From a virus, in the IMG/VR virus record IMGVR_UViG_3300030060_006913, positions 1 through 21,697 of that record: DNA of 21,697 bases; one strand, given 5' to 3'. Of the stretch, positions 15,538 through 20,443 are shown piece by piece. Numbering within the stretch: position 1 is the first letter of the stretch; each line of letters starts with the position of its first letter. The translations under genes were made by a program, and so were the position numbers. The notes under the pieces were generated by a model that was not told the origin of the DNA, searched no databases, and was given only the letters and a program-made list of their open reading frames with translations.

Positions 15538-15824
15538 TACCGATAACCACCTCCTTTGGCTTTATATTCTTTAGCTAGCATTTGAGCTTTTCTAGCTGAC
15601 CATTGACCCGCACCTCCTCCTTTTGTTCCAGCTTTAATTTTATTAAATAAATTTTTACGCATAGTTGGTTTTGTATAATTACCTGCTTTATTTACAGTGC
15701 TTCCCCCTTTATTTAACTTTATTGCCGAAAGTTTTTTTGACTGACTTGCATGAGCTTTACTAGCTTTTTTTAATTTCGAAGCTACAGTCTTAATCGTTTT
15801 TTTAACTTGTTGTTTTTTCATCAA
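15537..15824 (-). CDS. Small basic conserved phage protein ('GNYTKPTMRK...GQWSARKAQ')
   Basis: 95 aa. The N-terminal 30 residues are almost only Lys, Ala, Ser and Gln, like histone tails. The C-terminal half ('GNYTKPTMRKNLFNKIKAG', 'GGGAGQWSARKAQMLAKEYK', 'AKGGGYR') is a strongly conserved domain I know from cyanophages and other marine phages. The pattern of conserved Trp, Arg and Gly with helix 'SARKAQMLAKEYKAK' suggests a compact fold, possibly nucleic-acid binding. It overlaps its upstream neighbour by 4 nt (ATGA). Function is unknown; I would expect it in virions rather than as an enzyme. Confidence 0.78.
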   Translation of the reverse strand: MMKKQQVKKTIKTVASKLKKASKAHASQSKKLSAIKLNKGGSTVNKAGNYTKPTMRKNLFNKIKAGTKGGGAGQWSARKAQMLAKEYKAKGGGYR

Positions 15825-16066
15825 AATGCCACCCCAATAACCACACTAGCTATTATAATAATAACTATAACTAAAATTGCTATATTAGTCGTTGTAAATT
15901 TTGAAGTATTTTTTGTAATGTTTGATTTTTCTTTTAACTCGGACTCATACGCTTCGTTAATATTAGGAGTTAAAGGATTATCTGCTTTAAAATGTCCTTT
16001 AGTGTTCCTAGCTCTTTTAGTCGTTGTTTTGTTTTTAGACTTAGTCTTTGTTTTTTTATTTACCAT
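15821..16066 (-). CDS. Small protein with basic N-terminus and C-terminal membrane anchor
   Basis: 81 aa. The first 27 residues are Lys/Arg/Thr-rich ('KTKTKSKNKTTTKRARNTKG'). The middle carries 'HFKADNPLTPNINEAYE', a pattern seen in other marine phage small proteins. Residues about 59-79 form one strong transmembrane helix ('NIAILVIVIIIIASVVIGVA'). Topology would be a cytoplasmic basic head with a C-terminal tail anchor. A membrane protein between lysis and structural genes might assist lysis, or could link DNA or virions to the membrane. It lacks the Cys of a spanin lipobox. The gene overlaps the next by 4 nt. Confidence 0.75.
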   Translation of the reverse strand: MVNKKTKTKSKNKTTTKRARNTKGHFKADNPLTPNINEAYESELKEKSNITKNTSKFTTTNIAILVIVIIIIASVVIGVAF

Positions 16067-16070
16067 AATT

Positions 16071-16370
16071 TCACCATTTCACTTTATGTGCCCAGTATCT
16101 AGCTGAAAATTTATCGGGATTTTTATCTTGTGCGTTATGTCTAGCATAGTAACTTTTTCTCCTCGCTTTGTCTTTTGCAGTTTTTGGATTTTTACCTGCT
16201 CCAGAAACTCCTTGTTGCCCAAATCGAATAACTTTTAATTCATGTGTTTTTGATTTTTCTGCCACAACAATATGAGATTTTGTTTTATGACTAGGTGTCC
16301 TCTTAGCTTGATTTGTTTTTGACAAACCATACTTTTTTAATAAAGCTTTTTTACGATCTGAGTGTGGCAT
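16071..16370 (-). CDS. Small basic conserved phage protein ('RFGQQGVxGAG', DUF6321-like from memory)
   Basis: 99 aa, highly basic. The C-terminal domain, from 'HELKVIRFGQQGVSGAGKNP' through 'KARRKSYYARHNAQDKNPDK' to 'FSARYWAHKVKW', is a pattern I recall from many phages and some viruses (DUF6321-like, from memory, unverified). Conserved aromatic and His residues ('YYARH', 'YWAHKVKW') suggest a small fold. The N-terminus is a Lys-rich tail ('KKALLKKYGL'). No enzymatic function is known to me. It lies 4 nt upstream of the membrane-anchored small gene. Confidence 0.76.
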   Translation of the reverse strand: MPHSDRKKALLKKYGLSKTNQAKRTPSHKTKSHIVVAEKSKTHELKVIRFGQQGVSGAGKNPKTAKDKARRKSYYARHNAQDKNPDKFSARYWAHKVKW

Positions 16371-16425
16371 CTATATATCCCAATAATTCTAAGTTATACT
16401 CAAGTCTTTTTAAATTTCAAGTTTT

Positions 16426-16776
16426 TTATGCAGTCGTTGCTTTTGGAACTTCAATAAAAGAAGCTACGACATGTACTCTGTTTGCTGTTCCTGCTGTAAC
16501 TTTTAAAATATCCGCAGATGTTAAGATTAATTCATTCGTTAATAATTCTAAGGTTCCTTTTGCACTTATTGCTTTGTCCTTGTAAATACTAAACACATCT
16601 GAACCATTTGTTAATGTTAATGTAATAGTATCTGCATTTCCACTATCTTCTGAAACTAATATAGAAGTCACAAACGTATCCATTAAACTAGGACAAGTGT
16701 ATAAAATCGTTGCATCAGTTGTTGTTAAATCTAATTTAGCATTTTTATATCTGGATGTTCTTAGTACATTAGCCAT
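16426..16776 (-). CDS. Small beta-rich structural protein
   Basis: 116 aa, neutral to acidic, with alternating hydrophobic and Thr/Ser residues typical of a beta-sandwich: 'TTDATILYTCPSLMDTFVTS' (about 19-38), 'ADTITLTLTNGSDVFSIY' (about 48-65), 'ELLTNELILTSADILKVT' (about 77-94). This layout resembles small head or tail decoration proteins in phages. The start has GAGG 7-8 nt upstream. It has no signal peptide. It sits between an exported-looking small protein and the basic-protein cluster, away from the coat operon, so a minor virion component such as a decoration or collar protein is the likeliest, unproven, role. Confidence 0.7.
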   Translation of the reverse strand: MANVLRTSRYKNAKLDLTTTDATILYTCPSLMDTFVTSILVSEDSGNADTITLTLTNGSDVFSIYKDKAISAKGTLELLTNELILTSADILKVTAGTANRVHVVASFIEVPKATTA

Positions 16777-16789
16777 AGATTATCCTCTA

Positions 16790-16993
16790 TTAATAAGAAT
16801 TTTCTAAAACACAATCAAATTGCATCGTATAAAATACATTATTTTCATGTCTTTTCCAATTATCTTCGTTTATTAATGCTTGACACTCTTCAAAAGTAAA
16901 AGCGTTTTTCATTACATACTGATTACCCGTATACTCCCAATGAGTTCCATTGTATCCCCAAACACTAATTAATAACAAATAAATTTTCATCAT
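16790..16993 (-). CDS. Small exported-looking protein next to the endolysin
   Basis: 67 aa. The start overlaps the endolysin stop by 4 nt (ATGA). Residues 1-13 are a short hydrophobic run after a Lys ('MMKIYLLLISVWGY'), like a weak signal peptide or anchor. The remainder has 'TFEECQALINEDNW' and a second Cys at 'FDCVLENSY', so a Cys36-Cys61 disulfide outside the cytoplasm is possible. There is no lipobox, so it is not a typical o-spanin. Proteins of this type ('F..EEC...') occur in marine phages without an assigned role. Its location within the lysis genes suggests a role at the envelope, which is inference. Confidence 0.65.
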   Translation of the reverse strand: MMKIYLLLISVWGYNGTHWEYTGNQYVMKNAFTFEECQALINEDNWKRHENNVFYTMQFDCVLENSY

Positions 16994-17442
16994 GACAATT
17001 CAAAATGAGGTCCATCAATAAAAGGTCTTCTTCCTTGACTACGTCTTAGATCAATATATTGATTCATCACCTCATCCATGCTGTGATTTGTATCTGCTAT
17101 ATTATTTACATGCCAAGCTGCACCCCAACGTACACTTACATTCTCAAGCTTTGCAGCTTCCTTCATGGCATCTGCTATATCATCATAGAGATTTAGCTCC
17201 CATGAAGCCCTCCCTCCTACATAAGCCATTAAATCTACAGCTAATCCATCAATATGCTTAGATTTTAATGTTTGCGAAGCTCCTTTTTCAACTAAAGCTT
17301 TCTGTTCAGCTAAAGTTCTCAATCCACAAATTACTCCAAAATCTACTTTTGTTTCTTTTATAGCTCTTTTAACAACTTTAACAAGTTTACTGTTAACACC
17401 TTTTAATCTATCTTGACTTTTTGTTGATAATTTAAATGTCAT
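16990..17442 (-). CDS. Endolysin, peptidase M15-type (L-Ala-D-Glu/D,D-peptidase)
   Basis: 150 aa, single catalytic domain, a usual length for M15 endolysins. Zinc ligands are His63 and Asp70 in 'SKHIDGLAVD' and His146 in 'DGPHFEL'. 'GLRTLAEQ' (40-47) and 'RWGAAW' (105-110) are the other family signatures. It should cut peptide cross-bridges in peptidoglycan. Which bond is cut cannot be read from the sequence. There is no signal peptide, so it needs the holin encoded about 600 nt upstream. Its ATG shares one base with the preceding zinc-ribbon gene stop (TAATG), so it is probably translationally coupled to that gene; no separate ribosome-binding site is obvious. Confidence 0.9.
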   Translation of the reverse strand: MTFKLSTKSQDRLKGVNSKLVKVVKRAIKETKVDFGVICGLRTLAEQKALVEKGASQTLKSKHIDGLAVDLMAYVGGRASWELNLYDDIADAMKEAAKLENVSVRWGAAWHVNNIADTNHSMDEVMNQYIDLRRSQGRRPFIDGPHFELS

Positions 17443-17603
17443 TACTTAATTCCTTTTTCTTTTTTATTTTCTAATCTACGTTGATCTTCTTTTTTCTTGC
17501 AAGGTATACAAACACTGTTTACTTTCCGAAATTTTTTCGTTTTATAAGTATAAACGTCAAATATTTTAATCTCTTGTTTACAAATAGGACATGTAGGAGG
17601 CAT
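17442..17603 (-). CDS. Small zinc-ribbon protein B (53 aa)
   Basis: I translated this frame directly because it is too short for usual ORF cut-offs. It runs from the ATG at 17603 to the TAA that overlaps the endolysin ATG. Two CxxC pairs, 'CPIC' (residues 5-8) and 'CIPC' (32-35), separated by 23 residues, make a four-Cys zinc ribbon. The C-terminus is a very basic helix ('KKKEDQRRLENKKEKGI'). It could bind nucleic acid or serve as a small adaptor; no family is recognised. No clear ribosome-binding site is visible. The overlap with the endolysin and the fact that it fills an otherwise empty gap make it convincing. Confidence 0.78.
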   Translation of the reverse strand: MPPTCPICKQEIKIFDVYTYKTKKFRKVNSVCIPCKKKEDQRRLENKKEKGIK

Positions 17604-17610
17604 TTAACAT

Positions 17611-17916
17611 TTAAGATTTAGATGTTAGTGTCACAAAACGTCCTCTTCTCCCTTTATTTTCTTGTCTTTGACCTTTAAATGACATTCCACCACCATAGAA
17701 CATTCCTGTTTTACGATAATCTTTCATCATTCCACCTTTATTCATTGATAATCCAGTTGTTGGGTTAATTCTTTTGTTTTCACCCATCATCATTCCTCCC
17801 ATGTTTGCTTTCTTTGAAGCTTTTTTTGTTTTTTTAGAAGGTTTTTCCATTATTCCTACAGCAATTACAATCTCTGCTGCTGCTTTTTTTGAGTTAGAAT
17901 CGGATTTACGTTTCAT
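17611..17916 (-). CDS. Basic 'KGGMMKDYRKTGMF' protein
   Basis: 101 aa from the ATG at 17916, which has GGAG about 10 nt upstream and overlaps the zinc-ribbon gene by 11 nt; an earlier in-frame start at 17949 lies inside that gene. It is basic throughout. A short helical segment 'AAAEIVIAVGIMEKP' (about 12-26) precedes a Lys-rich linker, a 'GGMMMGENK' turn, then 'MNKGGMMKDYRKTGMFYGGG' (about 58-77) and a basic tail. The octapeptide DYRKTGMF also ends the protein at 18497-19075 and is encoded by identical bases. KGG and GGM repeats link it in style with the tandem-repeat protein at 14170. Function unknown. Confidence 0.72.
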   Translation of the reverse strand: MKRKSDSNSKKAAAEIVIAVGIMEKPSKKTKKASKKANMGGMMMGENKRINPTTGLSMNKGGMMKDYRKTGMFYGGGMSFKGQRQENKGRRGRFVTLTSKS

Positions 17917-18073
17917 CTTTTGTTTTCTCCTTATTCGGTAAGTATACATCTACATGACAATCACATTTTGGACAACTTAAATTTGTTAATTCAGTGTAAT
18001 AAGTACTTTCTTTTTCATTAATCTTTTTTGTTCCACCCCAAATTAACTCAGTTTTACAATACCAACATCTCAT
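17906..18073 (-). CDS. Small zinc-ribbon protein A (55 aa)
   Basis: Translated directly; too short for routine calling. The ATG at 18073 overlaps the holin stop by 4 nt (ATGA) and AAAAGGG lies upstream. The protein has 'CWYC' (residues 3-6) and 'CPKCDC' (34-39), a four-Cys zinc ribbon with a 27-residue loop between pairs and an additional Cys39/His40. The C-terminus is charged. Phages often encode small zinc-ribbon proteins of unknown role. Its coupling to the holin and the presence of a second, unrelated-looking zinc-ribbon gene two genes on are notable. It starts and stops cleanly within the gene chain, which supports it strongly. Confidence 0.82.
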   Translation of the reverse strand: MRCWYCKTELIWGGTKKINEKESTYYTELTNLSCPKCDCHVDVYLPNKEKTKDET

Positions 18074-18471
18074 TTTGTTAAACCCTTTTGCTTTTCATAT
18101 GTTCTCAATCCACCAATTCCGAGCATCCCTCCTAACACAGGTAAAAGTGTAGACATATCAAACTCAGGTAACGGAGGTATTTCTGCACCACTAATAGCAA
18201 CAGTAAATGTAATTAAAGGTTGTAATATGTAATGGTAAAAAAATGCCAACGCACATGTCCAACCGATTGCGGGCCGCCACGAGGATTTAAAAAAGCTCGT
18301 TGATTGTGCTTCCGCTTTATTTATTTCTAATTGTCCGAGTAAAGCTTGTTGAGCATGTTTATCTGCCATCGTAGCTAATTCATGAGCCATTTTAGCTTTT
18401 TGATCTTTATCTACAATAACTTTATCTAATATTTCTGTAGCTGGGCCTATTAGTTGTCCTAGAATACTCAT
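18070..18471 (-). CDS. Holin, GTA/3TM-type
   Basis: 133 aa. The N-terminal half is an amphipathic helical part ('MAHELATMADKHAQQALLGQ'). 'SFFKSSWRPAIGWTCALAFF' (about residues 59-78) is the signature stretch of the three-TM holin family first named from gene transfer agents. Membrane segments follow at about 70-95 and 108-124, with a charged C-terminus. It would form the membrane lesion that releases the endolysin. It lies three small genes upstream of that endolysin in the same operon. The ribosome-binding site is weak (AAAGATAA), which fits tight control of a toxic protein but proves nothing. Confidence 0.85.
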   Translation of the reverse strand: MSILGQLIGPATEILDKVIVDKDQKAKMAHELATMADKHAQQALLGQLEINKAEAQSTSFFKSSWRPAIGWTCALAFFYHYILQPLITFTVAISGAEIPPLPEFDMSTLLPVLGGMLGIGGLRTYEKQKGLTK

Positions 18472-18496
18472 TTTATTTATCTTTTAAATTATATTG

Positions 18497-19075
18497 TTAT
18501 TTAAACATCCCTGTTTTACGATAATCTTTGTTTTCTATCTTTGGTCTTTTAAGTGGTGGGCGAGCCTTTGGTATTGCTCCTGAGGGTTTTGGTCTTTTAA
18601 GTGGCGGAGAAGCCTTTTCTATTGCTCCTGCTCCTGAGAGTTTGGGTCTTGCAAGAGGTTTCTTTAAATTTTTAAATTTATTTATATCTTTTTTAGAACT
18701 TTTTGAAGCTTCTTTTGCTTCGTTAATCGCTTGCCTTAACAAAGCGTCTATTCGACCTTCTTGTCGACCTTGTAACAAAGCCTCTTCTATTGCTTTTTTA
18801 CTTTCATCTTTGAGAGTCATTTGTTCCAGAAGTTTGTCCCCTGCATATAAAATTCCAGCTCCACCGATAAATTTTCGGGTTCTGCTCCGATTAAACCTCG
18901 TTCCTTTTTGCATTGTTTCAGCCTTTTTTTGTGCAGGAGTTTGTTTGGTTCTTAAATCTTTTAAATGCTTTTTTGCTTCTAAATAAGCGTCTTTACCAAA
19001 CTTCTTTATTATTGCTCGATTTTTTATTCCTGCTTGTATAAGTTTTGCTCCTAATTCAATGACCTTTGGCACCAT
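18497..19075 (-). CDS. Basic protein with Pro/Lys-rich repeats and DYRKTGMF tail
   Basis: 192 aa, very basic. Residues 1-70 are helical and Lys-rich. A short hydrophobic stretch is visible near 71-80 ('GGAGILYAGD'). Residues 83-130 are charged helix. The last 60 residues are Pro/Lys-rich with two related units ('ASPPLKRPKPSGAIP' and 'ARPPLKRPKIEN'), then 'KDYRKTGMFK'. The ribosome-binding site AAAGGA is 10 nt before the ATG. I do not recognise a family. The composition suggests binding to DNA or acidic virion surfaces. The same octapeptide in the protein at 17611 suggests a shared docking motif. Confidence 0.7.
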   Translation of the reverse strand: MVPKVIELGAKLIQAGIKNRAIIKKFGKDAYLEAKKHLKDLRTKQTPAQKKAETMQKGTRFNRSRTRKFIGGAGILYAGDKLLEQMTLKDESKKAIEEALLQGRQEGRIDALLRQAINEAKEASKSSKKDINKFKNLKKPLARPKLSGAGAIEKASPPLKRPKPSGAIPKARPPLKRPKIENKDYRKTGMFK

Positions 19076-19105
19076 TTATAGTTTCCTTTCCATTTGTTTA
19101 AAGAT

Positions 19106-19357
19106 TTAACACATTTCATCTTTATAAGAGGTTTCATTCTTTGTTTGTTTCGGAGATGAAGCTTTACTTCCATTTACATATAAACCAAACCATGCAGCTC
19201 CCGCTCCAACAACAACCGATACAAAACCAGCTTGAGCATTATTTGGTTCTGGCAAATTCATAAACCAATTACATGTTTGATAAAATACAATCATGTAAGC
19301 TAAAATTAATAATCGAGGAATAATTCTCCAAGAATCAAGTCTTTGAGGGGTGATCAT
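19106..19357 (-). CDS. Small two-TM membrane protein (possible holin/antiholin)
   Basis: 83 aa. 'RIIPRLLILAYMIVFYQTCN' (about residues 11-30) and 'AGFVSVVVGAGAAWFGLYVN' (about 43-62) are two clear membrane helices. They are joined by a short loop with 'NLPEPNNAQ', followed by a charged soluble tail. I recall similar proteins ('MITPQRLDSWR..PR') in lysis regions of marine phages. With the three-TM holin two genes on, it could be an accessory holin or regulator, or an unrelated membrane protein. It overlaps the preceding gene by 23 nt. The sequence shows membrane topology only; the lysis role is inferred. Confidence 0.75.
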   Translation of the reverse strand: MITPQRLDSWRIIPRLLILAYMIVFYQTCNWFMNLPEPNNAQAGFVSVVVGAGAAWFGLYVNGSKASSPKQTKNETSYKDEMC

Positions 19358-19622
19358 AACTACAATAACCTCTTCTTCGATGGGGATCTAATACTTCTCT
19401 AGAACTCAAATAACCTTCTAAATACATTGATCGCTCCACATGATCTAATGAATACTGAATACCAGTATGCATCTTAATCGCTTTTTGTACATAAAATACT
19501 TCACTTCGAGGAATATGTATTTTTCTTAATGCTCCCATGTCCTCTTTAGCTAAAGCTTCATAAAATGTTTTTAAAATACGATTACATAAATCTAGTTTTA
19601 TTATCTTATCTTTTACTGTCAA
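19335..19622 (-). CDS. First gene of the late operon, unknown protein (TTG start)
   Basis: 95 aa if started at the TTG at 19622. An internal ATG at 19538 (residue 29, with GAGG just upstream) would give 67 aa. I prefer the long form because residues 1-28 look coding ('LDLCNRILKTFYEALAKED'). The protein is helical and basic, with 'HIPRSEVFYVQKAIKMHTG' in the middle and a His/Arg/Tyr-rich end ('DPHRRRGYCSYDHPS'). No family recognised. It is the promoter-proximal gene, about 105 nt downstream of the putative start site from the promoter at 19737-19764, and both 24-bp repeats lie in its leader. Confidence 0.68.
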   Translation of the reverse strand: MTVKDKIIKLDLCNRILKTFYEALAKEDMGALRKIHIPRSEVFYVQKAIKMHTGIQYSLDHVERSMYLEGYLSSREVLDPHRRRGYCSYDHPSKT

Positions 19623-19640
19623 TAAAATTGTTACCTGCTC

Positions 19641-19664
19641 TTACATTTAATGTAACATTTAATG
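19641..19664. repeat. 24-bp direct repeat, copy 1 (palindromic core TTACATT-T-AATGTAA)
   Basis: Identical at all 24 positions to 19700-19723. It contains the 15-bp dyad TTACATTTAATGTAA and a further half-site ACATTTAATG in tandem at 12-bp spacing. It lies in the leader of the leftward operon. Confidence 0.85.
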
Positions 19665-19699
19665 TTTAGTATTTTATTTATTCTAAAATCTTTTTATAT

Positions 19700-19723
19700 T
19701 TACATTTAATGTAACATTTAATG
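19700..19723. repeat. 24-bp direct repeat, copy 2 (operator-like)
   Basis: Exact copy of 19641-19664, offset by 59 bp. It starts a few bases downstream of the predicted transcription start of the promoter at 19737-19764, a position where a bound repressor would block initiation or early elongation. Repressor identity is unknown. Confidence 0.85.
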
Positions 19724-19736
19724 GTATTAATAAGAA

Positions 19737-19764
19737 GGTATATTTACGAATCAGTATATGTCAA
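19737..19764 (-). promoter_or_regulatory. Sigma70-like promoter for the leftward late operon
   Basis: On the leftward strand, TTGACA (19759-19764), a 16-nt spacer and TATACC (19737-19742). Transcription would start near 19730 and enter the 24-bp repeats and then the first late gene. The same TTGACA-16-TATA(A/C)C form occurs before the coat gene. Confidence 0.55.
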
Positions 19765-19824
19765 TAAATAAATTCTTCAATCCATGTGTTTTATTTTAAT
19801 GTGTTGTACATTTAACTCTATAAT

Positions 19825-19842
19825 TGTGATAACAATGCAACA
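19825..19842 (+). repeat. 18-bp dyad, copy 1 (TGTGATAACAATGCAACA)
   Basis: First of four copies matching TGTGAYA-N3-AT-R-CAACA (13 of 18 positions invariant). Arms are partly complementary (TGT..CAT / ATG..ACA in copy 4), as for a dimer-binding site. The next copy starts 20 bp on. Confidence 0.75.
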
Positions 19843-19844
19843 CT

Positions 19845-19862
19845 TGTGATATACATACAACA
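19845..19862 (+). repeat. 18-bp dyad, copy 2 (TGTGATATACATACAACA)
   Basis: Second copy, 2 bp after copy 1, so centres are 20 bp apart, about two helical turns, on the same DNA face. Followed by another small inverted repeat (CAGTT/AACTG, 19861-19874). Confidence 0.75.
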
Positions 19863-19922
19863 GTTAGCAAACTGGTTAACACCTAAAATACCTCATCTGT
19901 GTATTTATACATGTATATATAA

Positions 19923-19964
19923 CGCTAGGACCCCCTATGGCCCCTGCACGCAGGCGGTTGCTAG
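19923..19964. other. 42-nt GC-rich island with CCTGC-AC-GCAGG palindrome
   Basis: 29 of 42 bases are G or C, within surroundings that are roughly 70% A/T. It contains CCCCC and CCCC runs and the inverted repeat CCTGC/GCAGG at 19943-19954, and is bounded by CTAG on both sides. It ends directly at dyad copy 3. Could be a conserved protein-binding or nicking site or a short structured RNA; no known element was recognised. Confidence 0.6.
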
Positions 19965-19982
19965 TGTGACATTTATGCAACA
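19965..19982 (+). repeat. 18-bp dyad, copy 3 (TGTGACATTTATGCAACA)
   Basis: Third copy, immediately after the GC-rich island. Differs from copy 4 at only two central positions. Confidence 0.75.
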
Positions 19983-20255
19983 TGCTAGGAATATTCAAAG
20001 TATATACAATATATATTTAAATATTTTATAAGAATTGACTGCTTACTGATTAGAAATCAGTTAACGATTGAACGTTATCTAATAGAAATTTTATCATTTA
20101 TCAACGATGGCTTTAAAAAGCATACCTACCTATTTTATTGGGCGTTAAAACTTTAAAAGACATGCATGTATTACAACCCCATTGCTCGGCATTTGTAATG
20201 CCAATGATTATTTAAAATAATTATTAATTACTTGTTTAAATATGCGGCAATTAAC

Positions 20256-20273
20256 TGTGACATATATGCAACA
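20256..20273 (+). repeat. 18-bp dyad, copy 4 (TGTGACATATATGCAACA)
   Basis: Fourth copy, about 290 bp from copy 3 and about 80 bp before the candidate rightward promoter. It is the most symmetric copy: TGTGACAT and ATGCAACA match as inverted arms at 6 of 8 positions. Confidence 0.75.
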
Positions 20274-20303
20274 CCTAGTGCTAACAGCTTTAATTATATT
20301 TGT

Positions 20304-20335
20304 TCGGCTTCAACGCCGATGAAATTATTTTTTTT
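20304..20335 (+). terminator. Weak terminator-like hairpin before the rightward genes
   Basis: TCGGC-(6 nt)-GCCGA stem of 5 bp at 20304-20319, followed after 8 nt by a run of eight T. The distance between stem and T-run is long, so it may equally be a structural part of the origin-like region. Confidence 0.35.
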
Positions 20336-20352
20336 ATTTATAAAATTAATTC

Positions 20353-20379
20353 TTGTATATTATGTTAATCTATTATAAT
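20353..20379 (+). promoter_or_regulatory. Candidate promoter for the rightward genes
   Basis: TTGTAT (20353-20358) and a perfect TATAAT (20374-20379) with a 15-nt spacer, one or two bases short of ideal. In such AT-rich DNA chance matches are frequent, but the place, 65 nt before the first rightward gene, is right. Confidence 0.45.
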
Positions 20380-20389
20380 ATAAATATAT

Positions 20390-20408
20390 TATATTCATAT
20401 TGAATATA
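20390..20408. promoter_or_regulatory. Operator-like palindrome TATATTCA-tat-TGAATATA
   Basis: Perfect 8-bp arms around a 3-nt centre, beginning about 4 nt after the expected transcription start of the TATAAT promoter. A dimeric repressor here would control the 310-aa gene. Base composition makes short palindromes common, but 8-bp arms with TTCA/TGAA are less so. Confidence 0.45.
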
Positions 20409-20443
20409 TTAATTTTAATTTAAAAAAAGAAAGTGATTATAAA

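Larger units (their letters stand above)
19623..20443. other. 820-nt gene-free control/origin-like region between divergent transcription units
   Basis: No frame here has convincing coding character. The region separates the leftward late genes from the rightward AT-rich genes. It holds the signals listed separately: the late promoter, a 24-bp repeat pair, four 18-bp dyads, a GC-rich island and several perfect short palindromes. The palindromes are TATACATGTATA at 19906-19917, ACTGATT/AATCAGT at 20045-20061 and ACATGCATGT at 20160-20169. There is also a hairpin GGCATT/AATGCC at 20188-20202. Such density of repeats is typical of phage origins and control regions; which one is not decided by sequence. 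Confidence 0.7.

Noticed and set aside
19846-20031. 61-aa forward ORF in the control region
   Set aside because: It runs through dyad copies 2 and 3 and the GC-rich island, has no ribosome-binding site and no protein-like pattern.
19825-20273. Reading the TGTGA motifs as CRP/FNR sites
   Set aside because: The right arm is CAACA, not TCACA, and the spacing differs; only the left half resembles a CRP half-site.
19623-20443. tRNA gene, CRISPR array or integration site
   Set aside because: No cloverleaf or T-loop signature (GGTTCRA) seen, repeats are too few and irregularly spaced for CRISPR, and no integrase is in the window; an att core cannot be excluded without the host genome.
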